Shown: positions 45,948 through 55,190 of the stretch, in pieces
Layout: each line of letters starts with the position of its first letter
Position numbering within the stretch: position 1 is the stretch's first letter
Source: Planctobacterium marinum
Lineage (GTDB): Bacteria > Pseudomonadota > Gammaproteobacteria > Enterobacterales > Alteromonadaceae
Length of the DNA stretch: 64,000 bases
Assembly: GCF_020687805.1 (NCBI RefSeq)
Contig: NZ_JAJEWQ010000006.1
Location: forward strand, 304,622 to 368,621
Reading direction: 5' to 3'
The notes under the pieces: model-generated
Told to the model about the DNA's origin: nothing
Seen by the model: only the letters and a program-made list of their open reading frames with translations
Database searches by the model: none
Made by a program: the position numbers and the translations under genes

Positions 45948-46574
45948 ATGAAGTTACGTAATCTGATACTACTGATTTTTTTAATACTATCGGGCAAGTT
46001 ACTGGCCAAAGATGTCAAAGTGATGGATGGTGCGGGTAAGCCTGTGGCGTCTGTGGTGATTAGTTGGTCATCCTCCTCCCATACATCACCGTCCTCTGAG
46101 CCGGTTATTGTGGATCAGGTTAACCGGGCTTTTGTCCCCCATATTAGTGTTATTACCGCAGGACAAAGTGTGGACTTTCCCAACAGTGATAACATACGAC
46201 ACCACGTTTATAGCTTCTCCGAAAGTAACCCTTTTGAAATTAAACTGTATCGCAACCGTCCGGTGGAGCCGATTTTGTTCGCCAATTCCGGGATTGTCGC
46301 ACTGGGCTGCAACATCCACGACCAAATGATTGGTTATATTTATGTTGCTGCACCCAATGAAACGGCGGTACTGACTGATGAAAATGGTATCGCGACTATT
46401 CCGGAGATTGAATCTGTTCAATATTGGCACCCGCGCATGTCACTTGCGGCTACACAGGTGAACAGCGTGCAGCTGTCTGACGAAAATCCGATGATTATCG
46501 TATTAGACTTGCTTCCGGCTCCTGAAGAAGAAAAGTCTGCAACCTTTGGTTCGGCTACCTTTGGCAGTAATTAA
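45948..46574 (+). CDS. exported cupredoxin-domain protein (methylamine-utilization MauL-like)
   Basis: The 208-residue protein has a signal peptide ('LILLIFLILSGKLLA') and a plastocyanin-like domain. Type-1 copper ligands can be placed: H in 'DNIRHHVYSF', then C, H and M in 'IVALGCNIHDQMIGYIYV', the usual Cys-x-x-His-x-x-Met spacing. It should be a periplasmic copper electron carrier or copper sensor. The gene heads a four-gene unit with an EAL protein, a DUF3034 protein and a truncated haemoglobin, which suggests a shared redox or gas-sensing role. Confidence 0.82.
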   Translation: MKLRNLILLIFLILSGKLLAKDVKVMDGAGKPVASVVISWSSSSHTSPSSEPVIVDQVNRAFVPHISVITAGQSVDFPNSDNIRHHVYSFSESNPFEIKLYRNRPVEPILFANSGIVALGCNIHDQMIGYIYVAAPNETAVLTDENGIATIPEIESVQYWHPRMSLAATQVNSVQLSDENPMIIVLDLLPAPEEEKSATFGSATFGSN

Positions 46575-46596
46575 TTCCAAATCGCAGCAAAGGCCG

Positions 46597-48888
46597 ATGG
46601 TCTTTAGCCTGCTGAAAGTGATCACTGCGGTACTCTTGTTGACAGCAATTGCGATTATGTACGTGCTGGCGTCGACCCTCAGTACTCACGCCAAAAAGCA
46701 ATTGCAGTCTGATTTACAATTGGTTCAGTCTGTCATCGAACAGGTTGTGCAACGGGAACAAAAGTCACTATTTACTTCGGCATCGGTGCTTTCCAAAGAT
46801 TTTGGCTTCAGACGTGCGGTTGCCACCAAAGACGCCCCGACGATTGCCAGTGTTTTGCAAAACCACGGTAGTCGGGTTAATGCTGATTTGGCGTTGTTGA
46901 TGCAACTGGACGGTGTTTTATTAGCCTCTTCAAAAACGGAGCATCTGAGCGACGGTAGTTTCAATAATCCGTCGTTATTACAGGAAGCCATCGCTAACAG
47001 AGGAGCCTCTGCCTATATCGTTTTTGAGGAAAACTTGTACCTGGCGTTTTTGATGCCAGTGATGGCGCCTACACCCGTTGCAGTCACCCTGTTTGGGGTA
47101 AAATTGGAACAGGGTTTTCTGAAAGAATTACAAACTCTGGCGCAATTGCAGTTGTCCATGACGGTACAGAGTGACACTCACCAGCAATTGTATTTTCAGA
47201 CGGATCAGAACCAGCAGGATTGTATTTCGCAGGCAGCTCTTACCCTAAGCAGCACCTTGTTTTATTCAGCCGGAGCTACCTGCATTTCCACTTCTTTTGA
47301 GTTGAGCAACAGTCATGGTACTCAGATAACGGTGTCTGTTTATGACCAACTTAGCAAACTTTTTGCTGATTTTTTTAAGTTGCAATGGTCGGTTATAGTG
47401 ACCATTGCATTGGCCATTGGTGCGTCTTTATTTTTAACTGCCTGGTTAACCCGAAAAATCACAGCGCCACTTAGCGTGTTGGCAAATAAGGCACAAATTG
47501 TATCCGGTGGGGATTACTCCGAGCTGGTATTACAACAAGTACATTCCAGAGAAGTTGAAGAGCTGCACCAGTCATTTAATAACATGATCAGTGCAGTACA
47601 AAAACGTGAGGCGCAAATTCGGCATCAGGCTGAGCATGACAATCTGACCCATGCATTTAATCGTATGAAAATAGCGGAGCTGTACGAAGGTCGCGCTCAA
47701 AACGGTGAAGTTTTTAGTGTTATCGCCGTCAATCTGATCGATTTACGTTCAATTAACGATGTGTTTGGTTACCACGTCGGTGACTATGTCATTAAAACGA
47801 TGGCAGAACGCATGATGGCATTTGAGGGCGAGGTTGCCCGTCTCGACGGTGGAACCTTTCTGTGGTTAGCGCCTGATGCGCAAACAATGTCGGCCCTTGA
47901 TGAACTAAAGTCGACACTGGAAGATGCGCCTGTGTATAACGATGTTACTGTCCCCATCAAGATTTCAATGGCGCACTTGCGATGCCCGGACGACTCACAA
48001 AATTTTAACTCACTCATCAAGCGCATAAATATGGTGTTGGATGAAGCAAGAGCAACGGATGTGCCCATCCTGATATTTCATCCAGACGTTGAACAACAAT
48101 ACAGCCGTAAACTGCAAATTGTTACCCAGTTAAAACGTGCCCTGGCGGACCCAGATAAAGAATTCAAAATGGTGTATCAGCCGAAATTTGAAACGACAAC
48201 ACAAACGGTGACAGGCGCGGAGGCACTGATCCGCTGGATCAACCCCGAACTCGGTTTTGTGCCGCCGGATGAATTCATTGGTATTGCTGAACAGGCCGGA
48301 CTGATATTTGATATTACTGATTGGGTAGTAAAGCGCGTTGCAAAAGACTGCAAAACACTCTGGCAGGCAGATATTCCTATTACTGTTGCCGTCAATTTGT
48401 CCACCCGTGACATTATGCGGGAAGAAATTAATCAACTGATATTAGCGGCTTTAGCTCAGCGACACCTGCCGGTTGAGGCCTTTTCCTTAGAAGTAACAGA
48501 AAGTGATTTAGTCAGCAATCAGGAAAAGGCCACCAGCAACCTGAGAATGCTCAGAGAGTCTGGTTTTTCTGTCGCCATTGATGATTTTGGCACCGGGTAT
48601 TCTTCGCTGTCCTATTTAAAAAATCTGCCGATCAATATTCTGAAAATTGATAAGAGTTTTGTTCTGCATCTGGCAGACAACGAAGAAGATCAAAGCATTG
48701 TTCAAACCACATTGCTGTTGGCAAAAAATCTCGGGCTGGATGTTGTGGCCGAAGGAATTGAAGACGCGGCGTCCCTGAAATTACTGACTGATTGGGGTTG
48801 TCGCTGGTGTCAGGGATACTACATCAGCAAACCCGTCGATTTGGCCGATTTTATTAACTGGTTTAAAGAGCGACAACAAGATGACTAA
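46597..48888 (+). CDS. membrane c-di-GMP phosphodiesterase with degenerate GGDEF (Cache-HAMP-GGDEF-EAL)
   Basis: The protein of about 763 residues has a helix near the N-terminus, a periplasmic domain of about 240 residues, a second helix ('VIVTIALAIGASLFLTAWLT'), HAMP, a GGDEF domain whose signature is degraded to 'ARLDGGTFLWL' (so no synthase activity is expected), and an EAL domain with 'TGAEALIRWINPE', 'LEVTESDLV' and 'IDDFGTGYSSLSYLKNLP'. It should hydrolyse c-di-GMP in response to a periplasmic cue. ATG 46597 (AAAGG upstream) is preferred; the open frame extends back to 46546, overlapping the cupredoxin gene. Confidence 0.88.
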   Translation: MVFSLLKVITAVLLLTAIAIMYVLASTLSTHAKKQLQSDLQLVQSVIEQVVQREQKSLFTSASVLSKDFGFRRAVATKDAPTIASVLQNHGSRVNADLALLMQLDGVLLASSKTEHLSDGSFNNPSLLQEAIANRGASAYIVFEENLYLAFLMPVMAPTPVAVTLFGVKLEQGFLKELQTLAQLQLSMTVQSDTHQQLYFQTDQNQQDCISQAALTLSSTLFYSAGATCISTSFELSNSHGTQITVSVYDQLSKLFADFFKLQWSVIVTIALAIGASLFLTAWLTRKITAPLSVLANKAQIVSGGDYSELVLQQVHSREVEELHQSFNNMISAVQKREAQIRHQAEHDNLTHAFNRMKIAELYEGRAQNGEVFSVIAVNLIDLRSINDVFGYHVGDYVIKTMAERMMAFEGEVARLDGGTFLWLAPDAQTMSALDELKSTLEDAPVYNDVTVPIKISMAHLRCPDDSQNFNSLIKRINMVLDEARATDVPILIFHPDVEQQYSRKLQIVTQLKRALADPDKEFKMVYQPKFETTTQTVTGAEALIRWINPELGFVPPDEFIGIAEQAGLIFDITDWVVKRVAKDCKTLWQADIPITVAVNLSTRDIMREEINQLILAALAQRHLPVEAFSLEVTESDLVSNQEKATSNLRMLRESGFSVAIDDFGTGYSSLSYLKNLPINILKIDKSFVLHLADNEEDQSIVQTTLLLAKNLGLDVVAEGIEDAASLKLLTDWGCRWCQGYYISKPVDLADFINWFKERQQDD

Positions 48889-49741
48889 ACGCAATAAAAC
48901 CATCATTGTTAACGCTGTGGTCATGGCCGCGGCAATGATATTAAGCCCCGTTGGCATGGCTGCCACCGGTAAACTCATTGGTACAGCCGGACTTAATATG
49001 ATTGAAGGAAGTGGTGGTGGAGGCATCGTTCCCTGGGCTACACTGGCAGGTTACGATAGCCAGGATCAGACCTCAGCCAATGCTTTTTACACGCAAGTGA
49101 ATGTCGATGATTTTCGCCTTGATGTGCTGGGAGCCAGTGTCTCCCTGTACGACAGGGTTGAATTCAGTGTTGCTCAACACCGGTTCGACGTTGAGCCTCT
49201 GTCAACTGAGATTAAACAAGATATATATGGCGTCAAATATCGGGTTTATGGCGATGTGGTATACAGCCAGTGGCCGCAGATTAGTGTGGGTGTGCAATAT
49301 AAAAAGCTGGACGATGGCGCTATTGCGGCCGCGGTGGGTGCGGAGGATGCAGAAAGCGGCACCGACTTTTATGTTGCGGCCACTAAAGTGCATCTGGGGG
49401 CTTTTTGGGGCTACAACATGGTGTGGAATACCACACTACGAGCAACCAAAGCCAACCAAACCGGTTTGCTGGGTTTTGGACATGTAGACGACGATGACTA
49501 TGACCTGATGTTTGAAGGCTCCTTTGGTGTGCTGCTTTCCCGCCATTTGGCGATTGGCGTGGAATACCGGCAGAAGCCTGATAACCTGGGGTTAGGGGAG
49601 GACGACTGGAAAGATATCTTCATTGCCTGGATACCGTCAAAGCAGGTGAATGTAACTTTAGCCTACGCAAAACTGGGCAGTATTGCGGGAATTCCTGACC
49701 AAAATGGTCTGTATCTCTCTATCAACGGACAACTTTGGTGA
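48881..49741 (+). CDS. DUF3034 family exported protein
   Basis: The 286-residue protein has a signal peptide ending near 'SPVGMAA' and the family start 'TGKLIGTAGLNMIEGSGGGG'. Beta-strand-rich sequence follows with a terminal aromatic ('GLYLSINGQLW'), which suggests an outer-membrane barrel. It overlaps the EAL gene by eight bases and is followed by the truncated haemoglobin, as part of a four-gene unit. The family has no established function. Confidence 0.85.
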   Translation: MTKRNKTIIVNAVVMAAAMILSPVGMAATGKLIGTAGLNMIEGSGGGGIVPWATLAGYDSQDQTSANAFYTQVNVDDFRLDVLGASVSLYDRVEFSVAQHRFDVEPLSTEIKQDIYGVKYRVYGDVVYSQWPQISVGVQYKKLDDGAIAAAVGAEDAESGTDFYVAATKVHLGAFWGYNMVWNTTLRATKANQTGLLGFGHVDDDDYDLMFEGSFGVLLSRHLAIGVEYRQKPDNLGLGEDDWKDIFIAWIPSKQVNVTLAYAKLGSIAGIPDQNGLYLSINGQLW

Positions 49742-49746
49742 TAGCC

Positions 49747-50163
49747 ATGAAAAAAATACTATGTACCTTGTTACTGCTGACTATTTTCGGTTGCGCCAGC
49801 ACTTCGACAAGCCTGTATCAGCAACTGGGAGGGGCGCCTAAAGTGGCGGAAATCGTGGACAATTTTATTGCAGAAATTGAAGGCGATGAAATTATGCTCA
49901 GTTACTTCAAGGGGTCAGACATTGGCCGTTTCAGAGAAAAACTCAATGAGCACTTGTGTTTTCTGACCGGTGGCGGATGTCAGTACACCGGTGATTCTAT
50001 GGTGGATGTGCACACAGGCATGAATCTCAATGAAAGTGACTTTAACCACGGCGTTGATTTGTTTATTGCCGCGATGACCAGGGCAGATATTCCGCATCCT
50101 CTGCAAAATAAGGTACTGGCGGTAATGGCGCCAACCCGAGATGAAATGTTGTATCTGCAATAA
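49747..50163 (+). CDS. group 1 truncated haemoglobin lipoprotein
   Basis: The 138-residue product starts with a lipobox signal ('LLLLTIFGCAS', cysteine about residue 16). The TrHb1 core follows: 'YQQLGGAPKVAEIVDNFI', 'FREKLNEHLCFLTGGGCQ' and the proximal-histidine region 'DSMVDVHTGMNLNESDFNHG'. It is thus a haem protein anchored outside the inner membrane, unlike the usual cytosolic form. It may bind O2 or NO and pass a signal or electrons to its cluster partners. Confidence 0.88.
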   Translation: MKKILCTLLLLTIFGCASTSTSLYQQLGGAPKVAEIVDNFIAEIEGDEIMLSYFKGSDIGRFREKLNEHLCFLTGGGCQYTGDSMVDVHTGMNLNESDFNHGVDLFIAAMTRADIPHPLQNKVLAVMAPTRDEMLYLQ

Positions 50164-50239
50164 ACCAGGTAAAACGTCCAACGCTACGGCAACTTACATC
50201 ACCAGACCGCCGTTGGTGTCAGGATTCAGGCCATACGTC

Positions 50240-50347
50240 ACAAACCGGGTTTATGGTTTGTCGCAATTACGTATAGTGATTGTGCAGGCGTAGTGAACCT
50301 GCGTGCACAAAGTGCGTCTCCCTGGAAAGGTGGGTCTCCACCTTTCC
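50240..50347. other. four consecutive hairpins in an intergenic region
   Basis: The 303-base gap between the haemoglobin and binding-protein genes folds into four stems: ACAAACC/GGTTTGT (50240-50261), CAATTAC/GTGATTG with one G-T pair (50264-50282), GCAGG/CCTGC (50284-50302) and a perfect 10-bp GGAAAGGTGG/CCACCTTTCC (50324-50347). The last may be a terminator, though no T-run follows. The set may be a small RNA or leader; nothing identifies it. Confidence 0.4.
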
Positions 50348-50466
50348 CCCTCCACCTCTTCTTCGCGTTATGCTGTTCAATTTCCGGTTTTTCCGCTTTT
50401 TTACTGGCAAGTTTTAATGTCAGTATTATGATTGTAATGAGCGTCGTTCGTATTACAGGGTGTTAA

Positions 50467-51243
50467 GTGGGTATCAGGAAGGTGAAATTACAAGTATTGG
50501 CGTTGCTGGCAGTTTTGCTGACAATGCTTAATATAAAAGCACAGTCTGCTGAGATAAATGTCGTCACAGAGTTATTTTATCCTTACCAGCAAGTGGATGA
50601 AGATAATCAGCTGAAAGGGTACAGCGTTGAAGTGGTTGAGCAGTTAGCCAGAATGACGGGCGATGCGCTGGATATTCAAATTTTACCCTGGGCGGTCGCT
50701 TATCAGGTTGCGCTGGAAACACCTGACACCATGATTTTTTCCATTGGCAGAACACCCGAACGGGAAGCATTGTTTGCCTGGGTTGGTAGCCTTGCTACTG
50801 AGTCTTTGCATTTTTGGGCGCTTTCTCAGTCTGGAGTCATTGAGTCCGACAGTCTCAGTGATTTTCGTCAATATCGTATCGCCGTCGTTAAGGAAGCCAC
50901 AACTCACCAGCTATTGCGCGCCAGTGGTTTCGAAAAACTGTATATCATGGGCGGCAGTGAAAGTAATGTTAGCGAAGCCAACCGGATTAACATGCTTATC
51001 AAAAACCGTGCAGATATCATTATTGCCGCGGAAACGGCGATGTTACCAGCGTTGAAACAATTGCGTCTGCCAGCGACTTATTTAGTTCGGGTGCATCGGG
51101 CGCGCGAACTGGACAGTGAGTTATCGTTGGCGTTCAGTAAGGATAGCAATCCGGTACTGGTGGGGCGTTATCGCGAAGCACTTCTGCAATTAAGAGAATC
51201 TGGGCAAATGCAACAAATCCAAGCCCGTTGGGGGATAAACTAA
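50467..51243 (+). CDS. periplasmic solute-binding protein (SBP_bac_3 family)
   Basis: The 258-residue protein has a signal peptide ('VLALLAVLLTMLNIKAQSA') and the typical fold of amino-acid-type binding proteins ('TELFYPYQQVDEDNQLKGYS' at the start; 'MQQIQARWGI' at the end). GTG 50467 is the start. No permease or ATPase gene is adjacent, so it may act as a stand-alone receptor or serve a remote transporter. The ligand is unknown. Confidence 0.85.
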   Translation: MGIRKVKLQVLALLAVLLTMLNIKAQSAEINVVTELFYPYQQVDEDNQLKGYSVEVVEQLARMTGDALDIQILPWAVAYQVALETPDTMIFSIGRTPEREALFAWVGSLATESLHFWALSQSGVIESDSLSDFRQYRIAVVKEATTHQLLRASGFEKLYIMGGSESNVSEANRINMLIKNRADIIIAAETAMLPALKQLRLPATYLVRVHRARELDSELSLAFSKDSNPVLVGRYREALLQLRESGQMQQIQARWGIN

Positions 51244-51255
51244 AATAGCGTTTGT

Positions 51256-51287
51256 ATAAAAAAGCAGATCACATTGCTGTGATCTGC
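51256..51287 (-). terminator. intrinsic terminator of katG
   Basis: GCAGATCACA/TGTGATCTGC with loop TTGC is followed on the minus strand by TTTTTTATAC, about 30 bases after the katG stop. It may also stop plus-strand transcription from the binding-protein gene. Confidence 0.85.
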
Positions 51288-51313
51288 CGTGGTATTTACT
51301 CTACTATTTGGTG

Positions 51314-53572
51314 TTACTTCAGATCAAACCGATCTGCCTGCATGACCTTGACCCAGGCTTTAACAAAGTCATTCACAAAACGCTCTTTACTGTTGTCAAA
51401 CGCGTACACTTCTGCAACAGCACGCAGTTCTGAACTGGAACCAAATATCAGGTCAACCGGAGTAGCGGTATATTTAACTTCACCTGATTTTCGATCCACA
51501 CCTTCGTAAACATGACCTTCGTCTGCTTTTCGCCATTGCGTGGACATATCCAGCAAGTTAACAAAAAAGTCATTGCTCAGAGTGCCAGGATTAGCGGTTA
51601 GTACGCCGTGTCGGCTGCCATCTGAATTGGCATCCAGTGCTCTTAATCCACCTACCAGCACTGTCATCTCTGGCACGGTCAGGGCTAACTGATCGGCTTT
51701 ATCCACGAGTGCTTCAGTGGGGGATTTGTAGTAACCCGGCTCGTAATAATTGCGGAATCCATCGGCATGAGGCTCAAGGAACGAGAATGAATTCTCATCC
51801 GTTTGCGCCTGAGTGGCATCTCCACGACCGGGCACAAAAGGTACAGTCACCTTAAATCCGGCGTCATTTGCCGCTTTTTCGATTGCCGCGGCACCGCCTA
51901 ATACAATCAGATCCGCCAGTGACACCTTGGTGCGTCTGCCATTAAATTCTTGTTGAATCTCCTGTAATTTACTCAGCACTTTCTGTACTTCGGCCGGGTT
52001 GTTAGCGGCCCAGTCTTTTTGAGGGGCCAGCGCGATTCTGGCACCATTGGCACCACCACGCATGTCGGAATCCCGGTAAGTTGATGCCGATGCCCAGGCA
52101 ACTCTCACTAACTCTGAAACCGACAACCCGGCGTTGAGAATCTCTTTTTTCAGTTTCTTCACATCGCGCTCAGAAACCAGTTTGTAATCCGGTGCGCTGA
52201 TGGGGTCCATCCAGAGATGCTCTCCTTGCGGAATCTCCGTACCCAGGAAGTTGGCTTTTGGTCCCATGTCACGGTGGGTTAGTTTGTACCAGGCTTTGGC
52301 AAACGCCAGTCGGTATTCTTCCGGGTTGGCACGAAAACGTTCTGCAATTTTGCGATACTCCGGATCGAATTTCAGGGCCAGGTCTGCTGTGGTCATCACC
52401 GGTGGGTTAAACTTACCCTTAATGTGAGCATCAGGAACTGATTTGTGTAAGGATTCGTCGGTGGGTACCCACTGAATGGCACCGGCAGGACTGCGGGTTT
52501 GTTTCCACTCAAACTTCAACAGGTTTTCCAGATACAATGAAGTCCAACGAGTAGGGGCTTGTGTCCACGCACCTTCCAGTCCACTGGTTACTGTATCTTC
52601 AGAATGTCCTTTACCACATTTGTTTTTCCAGCCGAAACCTTGTTCTTCAACAGGGGCAGCGCCAGGTTCAGCACCTACGCACTCAGATGCCTTGTGCGCA
52701 CCGTGCATTTTACCGAAGGTGTGACCACCGGCGATCAATGCCAGGGTTTCTTCGTCATTCATAGCCATGCGGCCAAATGATTCTCTGATATGTTGCGCAG
52801 AACCTAGTGGATCGGGTTTGCCACCGGGACCTTCCGGGTTAACGTAAATAAGGCCCATATGAACGGCGGCCAGAGGCTTTTTCAACTTGCCATCTGTGTC
52901 TCTTCGGTCACTGGCCAGCATCTCAACTTCCGGACCCCAGTAAACCATGTCTGGCTCCCAGTCGTCGTCGCGACCTGCGGCAAATCCGTAGGTTTTAAAT
53001 CCCATGTTCTCCAGAGCAACATTGCCCGCCAGAACGATTAAATCACCCCAGGAAATGTGCTCGCCGTATTTCTGTTTTACTGGCCACAATAACCGTCTGG
53101 CCTTATCCAGGTTGCCGTTGTCTGGCCAACTGTTTAATGGGTCAAACCGCTGCTGACCGCCGCCAGCACCACCGCGACCATCGTGAGTACGATAAGTTCC
53201 TGCTGCGTGCCATGTCATGCGGATAAAGAAAGGTCCATAGTTGCCCCAGTCTGCCGGCCACCAGTCTTGTGAGTCGGTCAATACCGCGTCGATATCCGCT
53301 TTTAATGCCGCCATATCCAGCTTGCTGAACGCCGCCTTGTAATTGAAGTTATCGCCCAATGGATTAGAGCGCGCGTCGTGGTCCCTAAGGGCGGACAAAT
53401 CCAGTTGGTCAGGCCACCAAAACAGATTTGATTTCGCCTGATTTGGCGCAACCTTGCCCATGCCAACCGCTCCACCGGGTTTACTGGACTCGGCAGCTAG
53501 CGCCGCCTGCGAAAAAGAAAGTGCGATGACAGTTGCCAACGCGGTATTTTTAAACAACCTGGACGTATTCAT
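51314..53572 (-). CDS. katG: exported catalase-peroxidase
   Basis: The 752-residue protein has a signal peptide ('[17 protein letters not shown]'), unlike the usual cytosolic KatG. The two-domain peroxidase is complete: distal '[17 protein letters not shown]' (R, W and H), the adduct tyrosine in '[14 protein letters not shown]', and the proximal histidine in '[16 protein letters not shown]'. It destroys hydrogen peroxide, here probably in the periplasm. The gene is divergent from oxyR, and a terminator follows at 51256-51287. Start ATG 53572 has GAGGA seven bases upstream. Confidence 0.95.
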   Translation of the reverse strand: MNTSRLFKNTALATVIALSFSQAALAAESSKPGGAVGMGKVAPNQAKSNLFWWPDQLDLSALRDHDARSNPLGDNFNYKAAFSKLDMAALKADIDAVLTDSQDWWPADWGNYGPFFIRMTWHAAGTYRTHDGRGGAGGGQQRFDPLNSWPDNGNLDKARRLLWPVKQKYGEHISWGDLIVLAGNVALENMGFKTYGFAAGRDDDWEPDMVYWGPEVEMLASDRRDTDGKLKKPLAAVHMGLIYVNPEGPGGKPDPLGSAQHIRESFGRMAMNDEETLALIAGGHTFGKMHGAHKASECVGAEPGAAPVEEQGFGWKNKCGKGHSEDTVTSGLEGAWTQAPTRWTSLYLENLLKFEWKQTRSPAGAIQWVPTDESLHKSVPDAHIKGKFNPPVMTTADLALKFDPEYRKIAERFRANPEEYRLAFAKAWYKLTHRDMGPKANFLGTEIPQGEHLWMDPISAPDYKLVSERDVKKLKKEILNAGLSVSELVRVAWASASTYRDSDMRGGANGARIALAPQKDWAANNPAEVQKVLSKLQEIQQEFNGRRTKVSLADLIVLGGAAAIEKAANDAGFKVTVPFVPGRGDATQAQTDENSFSFLEPHADGFRNYYEPGYYKSPTEALVDKADQLALTVPEMTVLVGGLRALDANSDGSRHGVLTANPGTLSNDFFVNLLDMSTQWRKADEGHVYEGVDRKSGEVKYTATPVDLIFGSSSELRAVAEVYAFDNSKERFVNDFVKAWVKVMQADRFDLK

Positions 53573-53815
53573 ATACTATTCCTCATGTGGGTTTGACGAC
53601 CAAGATTTCGTCGGGTCATTACAATTGTTTTCGAATAAGAAAGCTAAAAATTACATTGTCGTTTTTGATACCGATTTTGTTCGGGATAGGATCCACAAAA
53701 CAAAATTAATATTAGGCATTTCCTATTGTTTTAAGCCTATCAATTAATTATTCTTCCGTAGAATCGTTTGTTTCTATGGAAATGATAGGTAATACCTTTT
53801 AATTATAGGAGTCTT
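53573..53815. promoter_or_regulatory. katG-oxyR divergent control region
   Basis: The 243-base, AT-rich gap must hold both promoters. It contains several CTAT/ATAG-type half sites (CCTATC, GATAGG) and the palindrome AGGTAATACCT near 53790. The half sites suit OxyR, which binds ATAG-like elements, but the spacing does not match the classical motif exactly. I mark it as a likely OxyR-controlled region. Confidence 0.5.
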
Positions 53816-54691
53816 ATGAATATTAAGGATCTGCAGTATTTTTTAGCCGTTGCTGACCTGGAACATTTTGGTCAGGCTGCAGAACAATGCTACGTCAGTC
53901 AGCCAACATTAAGTGGACAGATTAAAAAACTGGAAGAGCAATTGGGGGTGGTGCTGTTTGAACGTACCAATCGCAGAGTGATGCTGACCGAAACTGGTGC
54001 GCAGATTGCTGCCTATGCCAGACGCGTAATGAGTGAGATTGAATCTATTCAGGAAATTGCTGAAAGTTCCAGAGATCCGCTGGCCGGCAAGTTCCGCCTT
54101 GGGGCTTTTCCCACCTTAGCCACTTATGTTTTTCCGGAAATCGTGACAAAAGTAAAAGCCGCGATGCCGAAATTGCGGCTTATTTTGATAGAAGATAAAA
54201 CCCTGTATTTAATGGAAAAGTTACGCCACGGTGAGATTGATGCGGCCTTGTTGGCACTGCCGGTTCACGATGATTTTCTGACGTCTGAATTATTGTTTGA
54301 AGATGAATTTTGTCTGGCAGTGGCGCCGGATCACAAATTAGCCACCCGGGAAACCGTTGACCAAAAATGTCTGAAAAAGCACAAGTTGTTGCTGCTGGAA
54401 GAAGGGCATTGTTTACGCGACCAGTCACTGGAGATTTGTGAACGCCAGGGGCTTGCCGAAGAGCAGGACTTTCGAGCGACAGGATTAGAAACACTGCGGC
54501 AAATGGTGAAAGCCGGTACCGGTATCACCTTTATGCCGAAAATTGCTGTACAGGAGAACGAGTCGGGCATTAAATACGTGCCATTTTCGCCCCCGGTACC
54601 TAAACGTGCAATTGGTCTGGTTTGGCGCAAAACATCCGCCCGCAAAGACGTGATGGAAAAGCTGGTGGAAACCTTAAAAAATCCTCTGTGA
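53816..54691 (+). CDS. oxyR: hydrogen-peroxide-responsive regulator OxyR
   Basis: The 291-residue LysR-type protein has an N-terminal helix-turn-helix ('FGQAAEQCYVSQPTLSGQIK') and the redox motif 'LEEGHCLRDQSLEIC', placing cysteines at residues 199 and 208 exactly as in E. coli OxyR. The disulphide between them switches the regulator on under peroxide stress. It lies divergent from katG, its obvious target. Confidence 0.96.
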   Translation: MNIKDLQYFLAVADLEHFGQAAEQCYVSQPTLSGQIKKLEEQLGVVLFERTNRRVMLTETGAQIAAYARRVMSEIESIQEIAESSRDPLAGKFRLGAFPTLATYVFPEIVTKVKAAMPKLRLILIEDKTLYLMEKLRHGEIDAALLALPVHDDFLTSELLFEDEFCLAVAPDHKLATRETVDQKCLKKHKLLLLEEGHCLRDQSLEICERQGLAEEQDFRATGLETLRQMVKAGTGITFMPKIAVQENESGIKYVPFSPPVPKRAIGLVWRKTSARKDVMEKLVETLKNPL

Positions 54692-54698
54692 ACCTGTT

Positions 54699-55172
54699 TC
54701 AGGATTTCTGTTGTTCGCAATACTTGTGTAGGCTGGCGTTAGCCATAGTTGAGACTTTTTGGCGCAACATTGGTGTCCAGCCCAGCACCAAACCCACCGG
54801 TCCTAAGGCCATTTTGCTCCAGCGCCAGAAATTAAAACTGTCTACATGCTGGATTATTTTGCCATCTTCGAACAAAAAGCTGGCCTGAATTTTATTGTGC
54901 ACACGTCTGCCGGTTCGGGAGAAATCATAACTGGCTTGCCAGTTGGCGGAGCCCGACATGCCATCAGCGGTCACATCTGAATACGTTAATTCAAAATTCT
55001 GGGCCTGTGAGCAAAGCATGCGCCACATATTTGCGGCCATTTCGCCTTTTAAGTCAGGAAAGGCCGGATCACTAAACTCAATGTCCGGATGGTAACAAGC
55101 GGCCATGCCCTCGGCATCCAGCTTTTGAAAAGATTGATAGAAACTGTGAATGATTTGCTCGTTATTGTGCAT
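54699..55172 (-). CDS. NTF2/SnoaL-like protein
   Basis: The 157-residue protein starts at ATG 55172 with TGAGG upstream. It has the cone-shaped NTF2 fold signature: 'IIHSFYQSFQKLDAEGMAAC', 'YHPDIEFSDPAFPDLKGE', and later 'FEDGKIIQHVDSFNFW'. Members are ketosteroid-isomerase-like enzymes or ligand-binding proteins; the substrate is unknown. It converges on oxyR and lies just downstream of the thioesterase-like gene. Confidence 0.8.
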   Translation of the reverse strand: MHNNEQIIHSFYQSFQKLDAEGMAACYHPDIEFSDPAFPDLKGEMAANMWRMLCSQAQNFELTYSDVTADGMSGSANWQASYDFSRTGRRVHNKIQASFLFEDGKIIQHVDSFNFWRWSKMALGPVGLVLGWTPMLRQKVSTMANASLHKYCEQQKS

Positions 55173-55190
55173 ATTGTTCCTCACCAAAAA

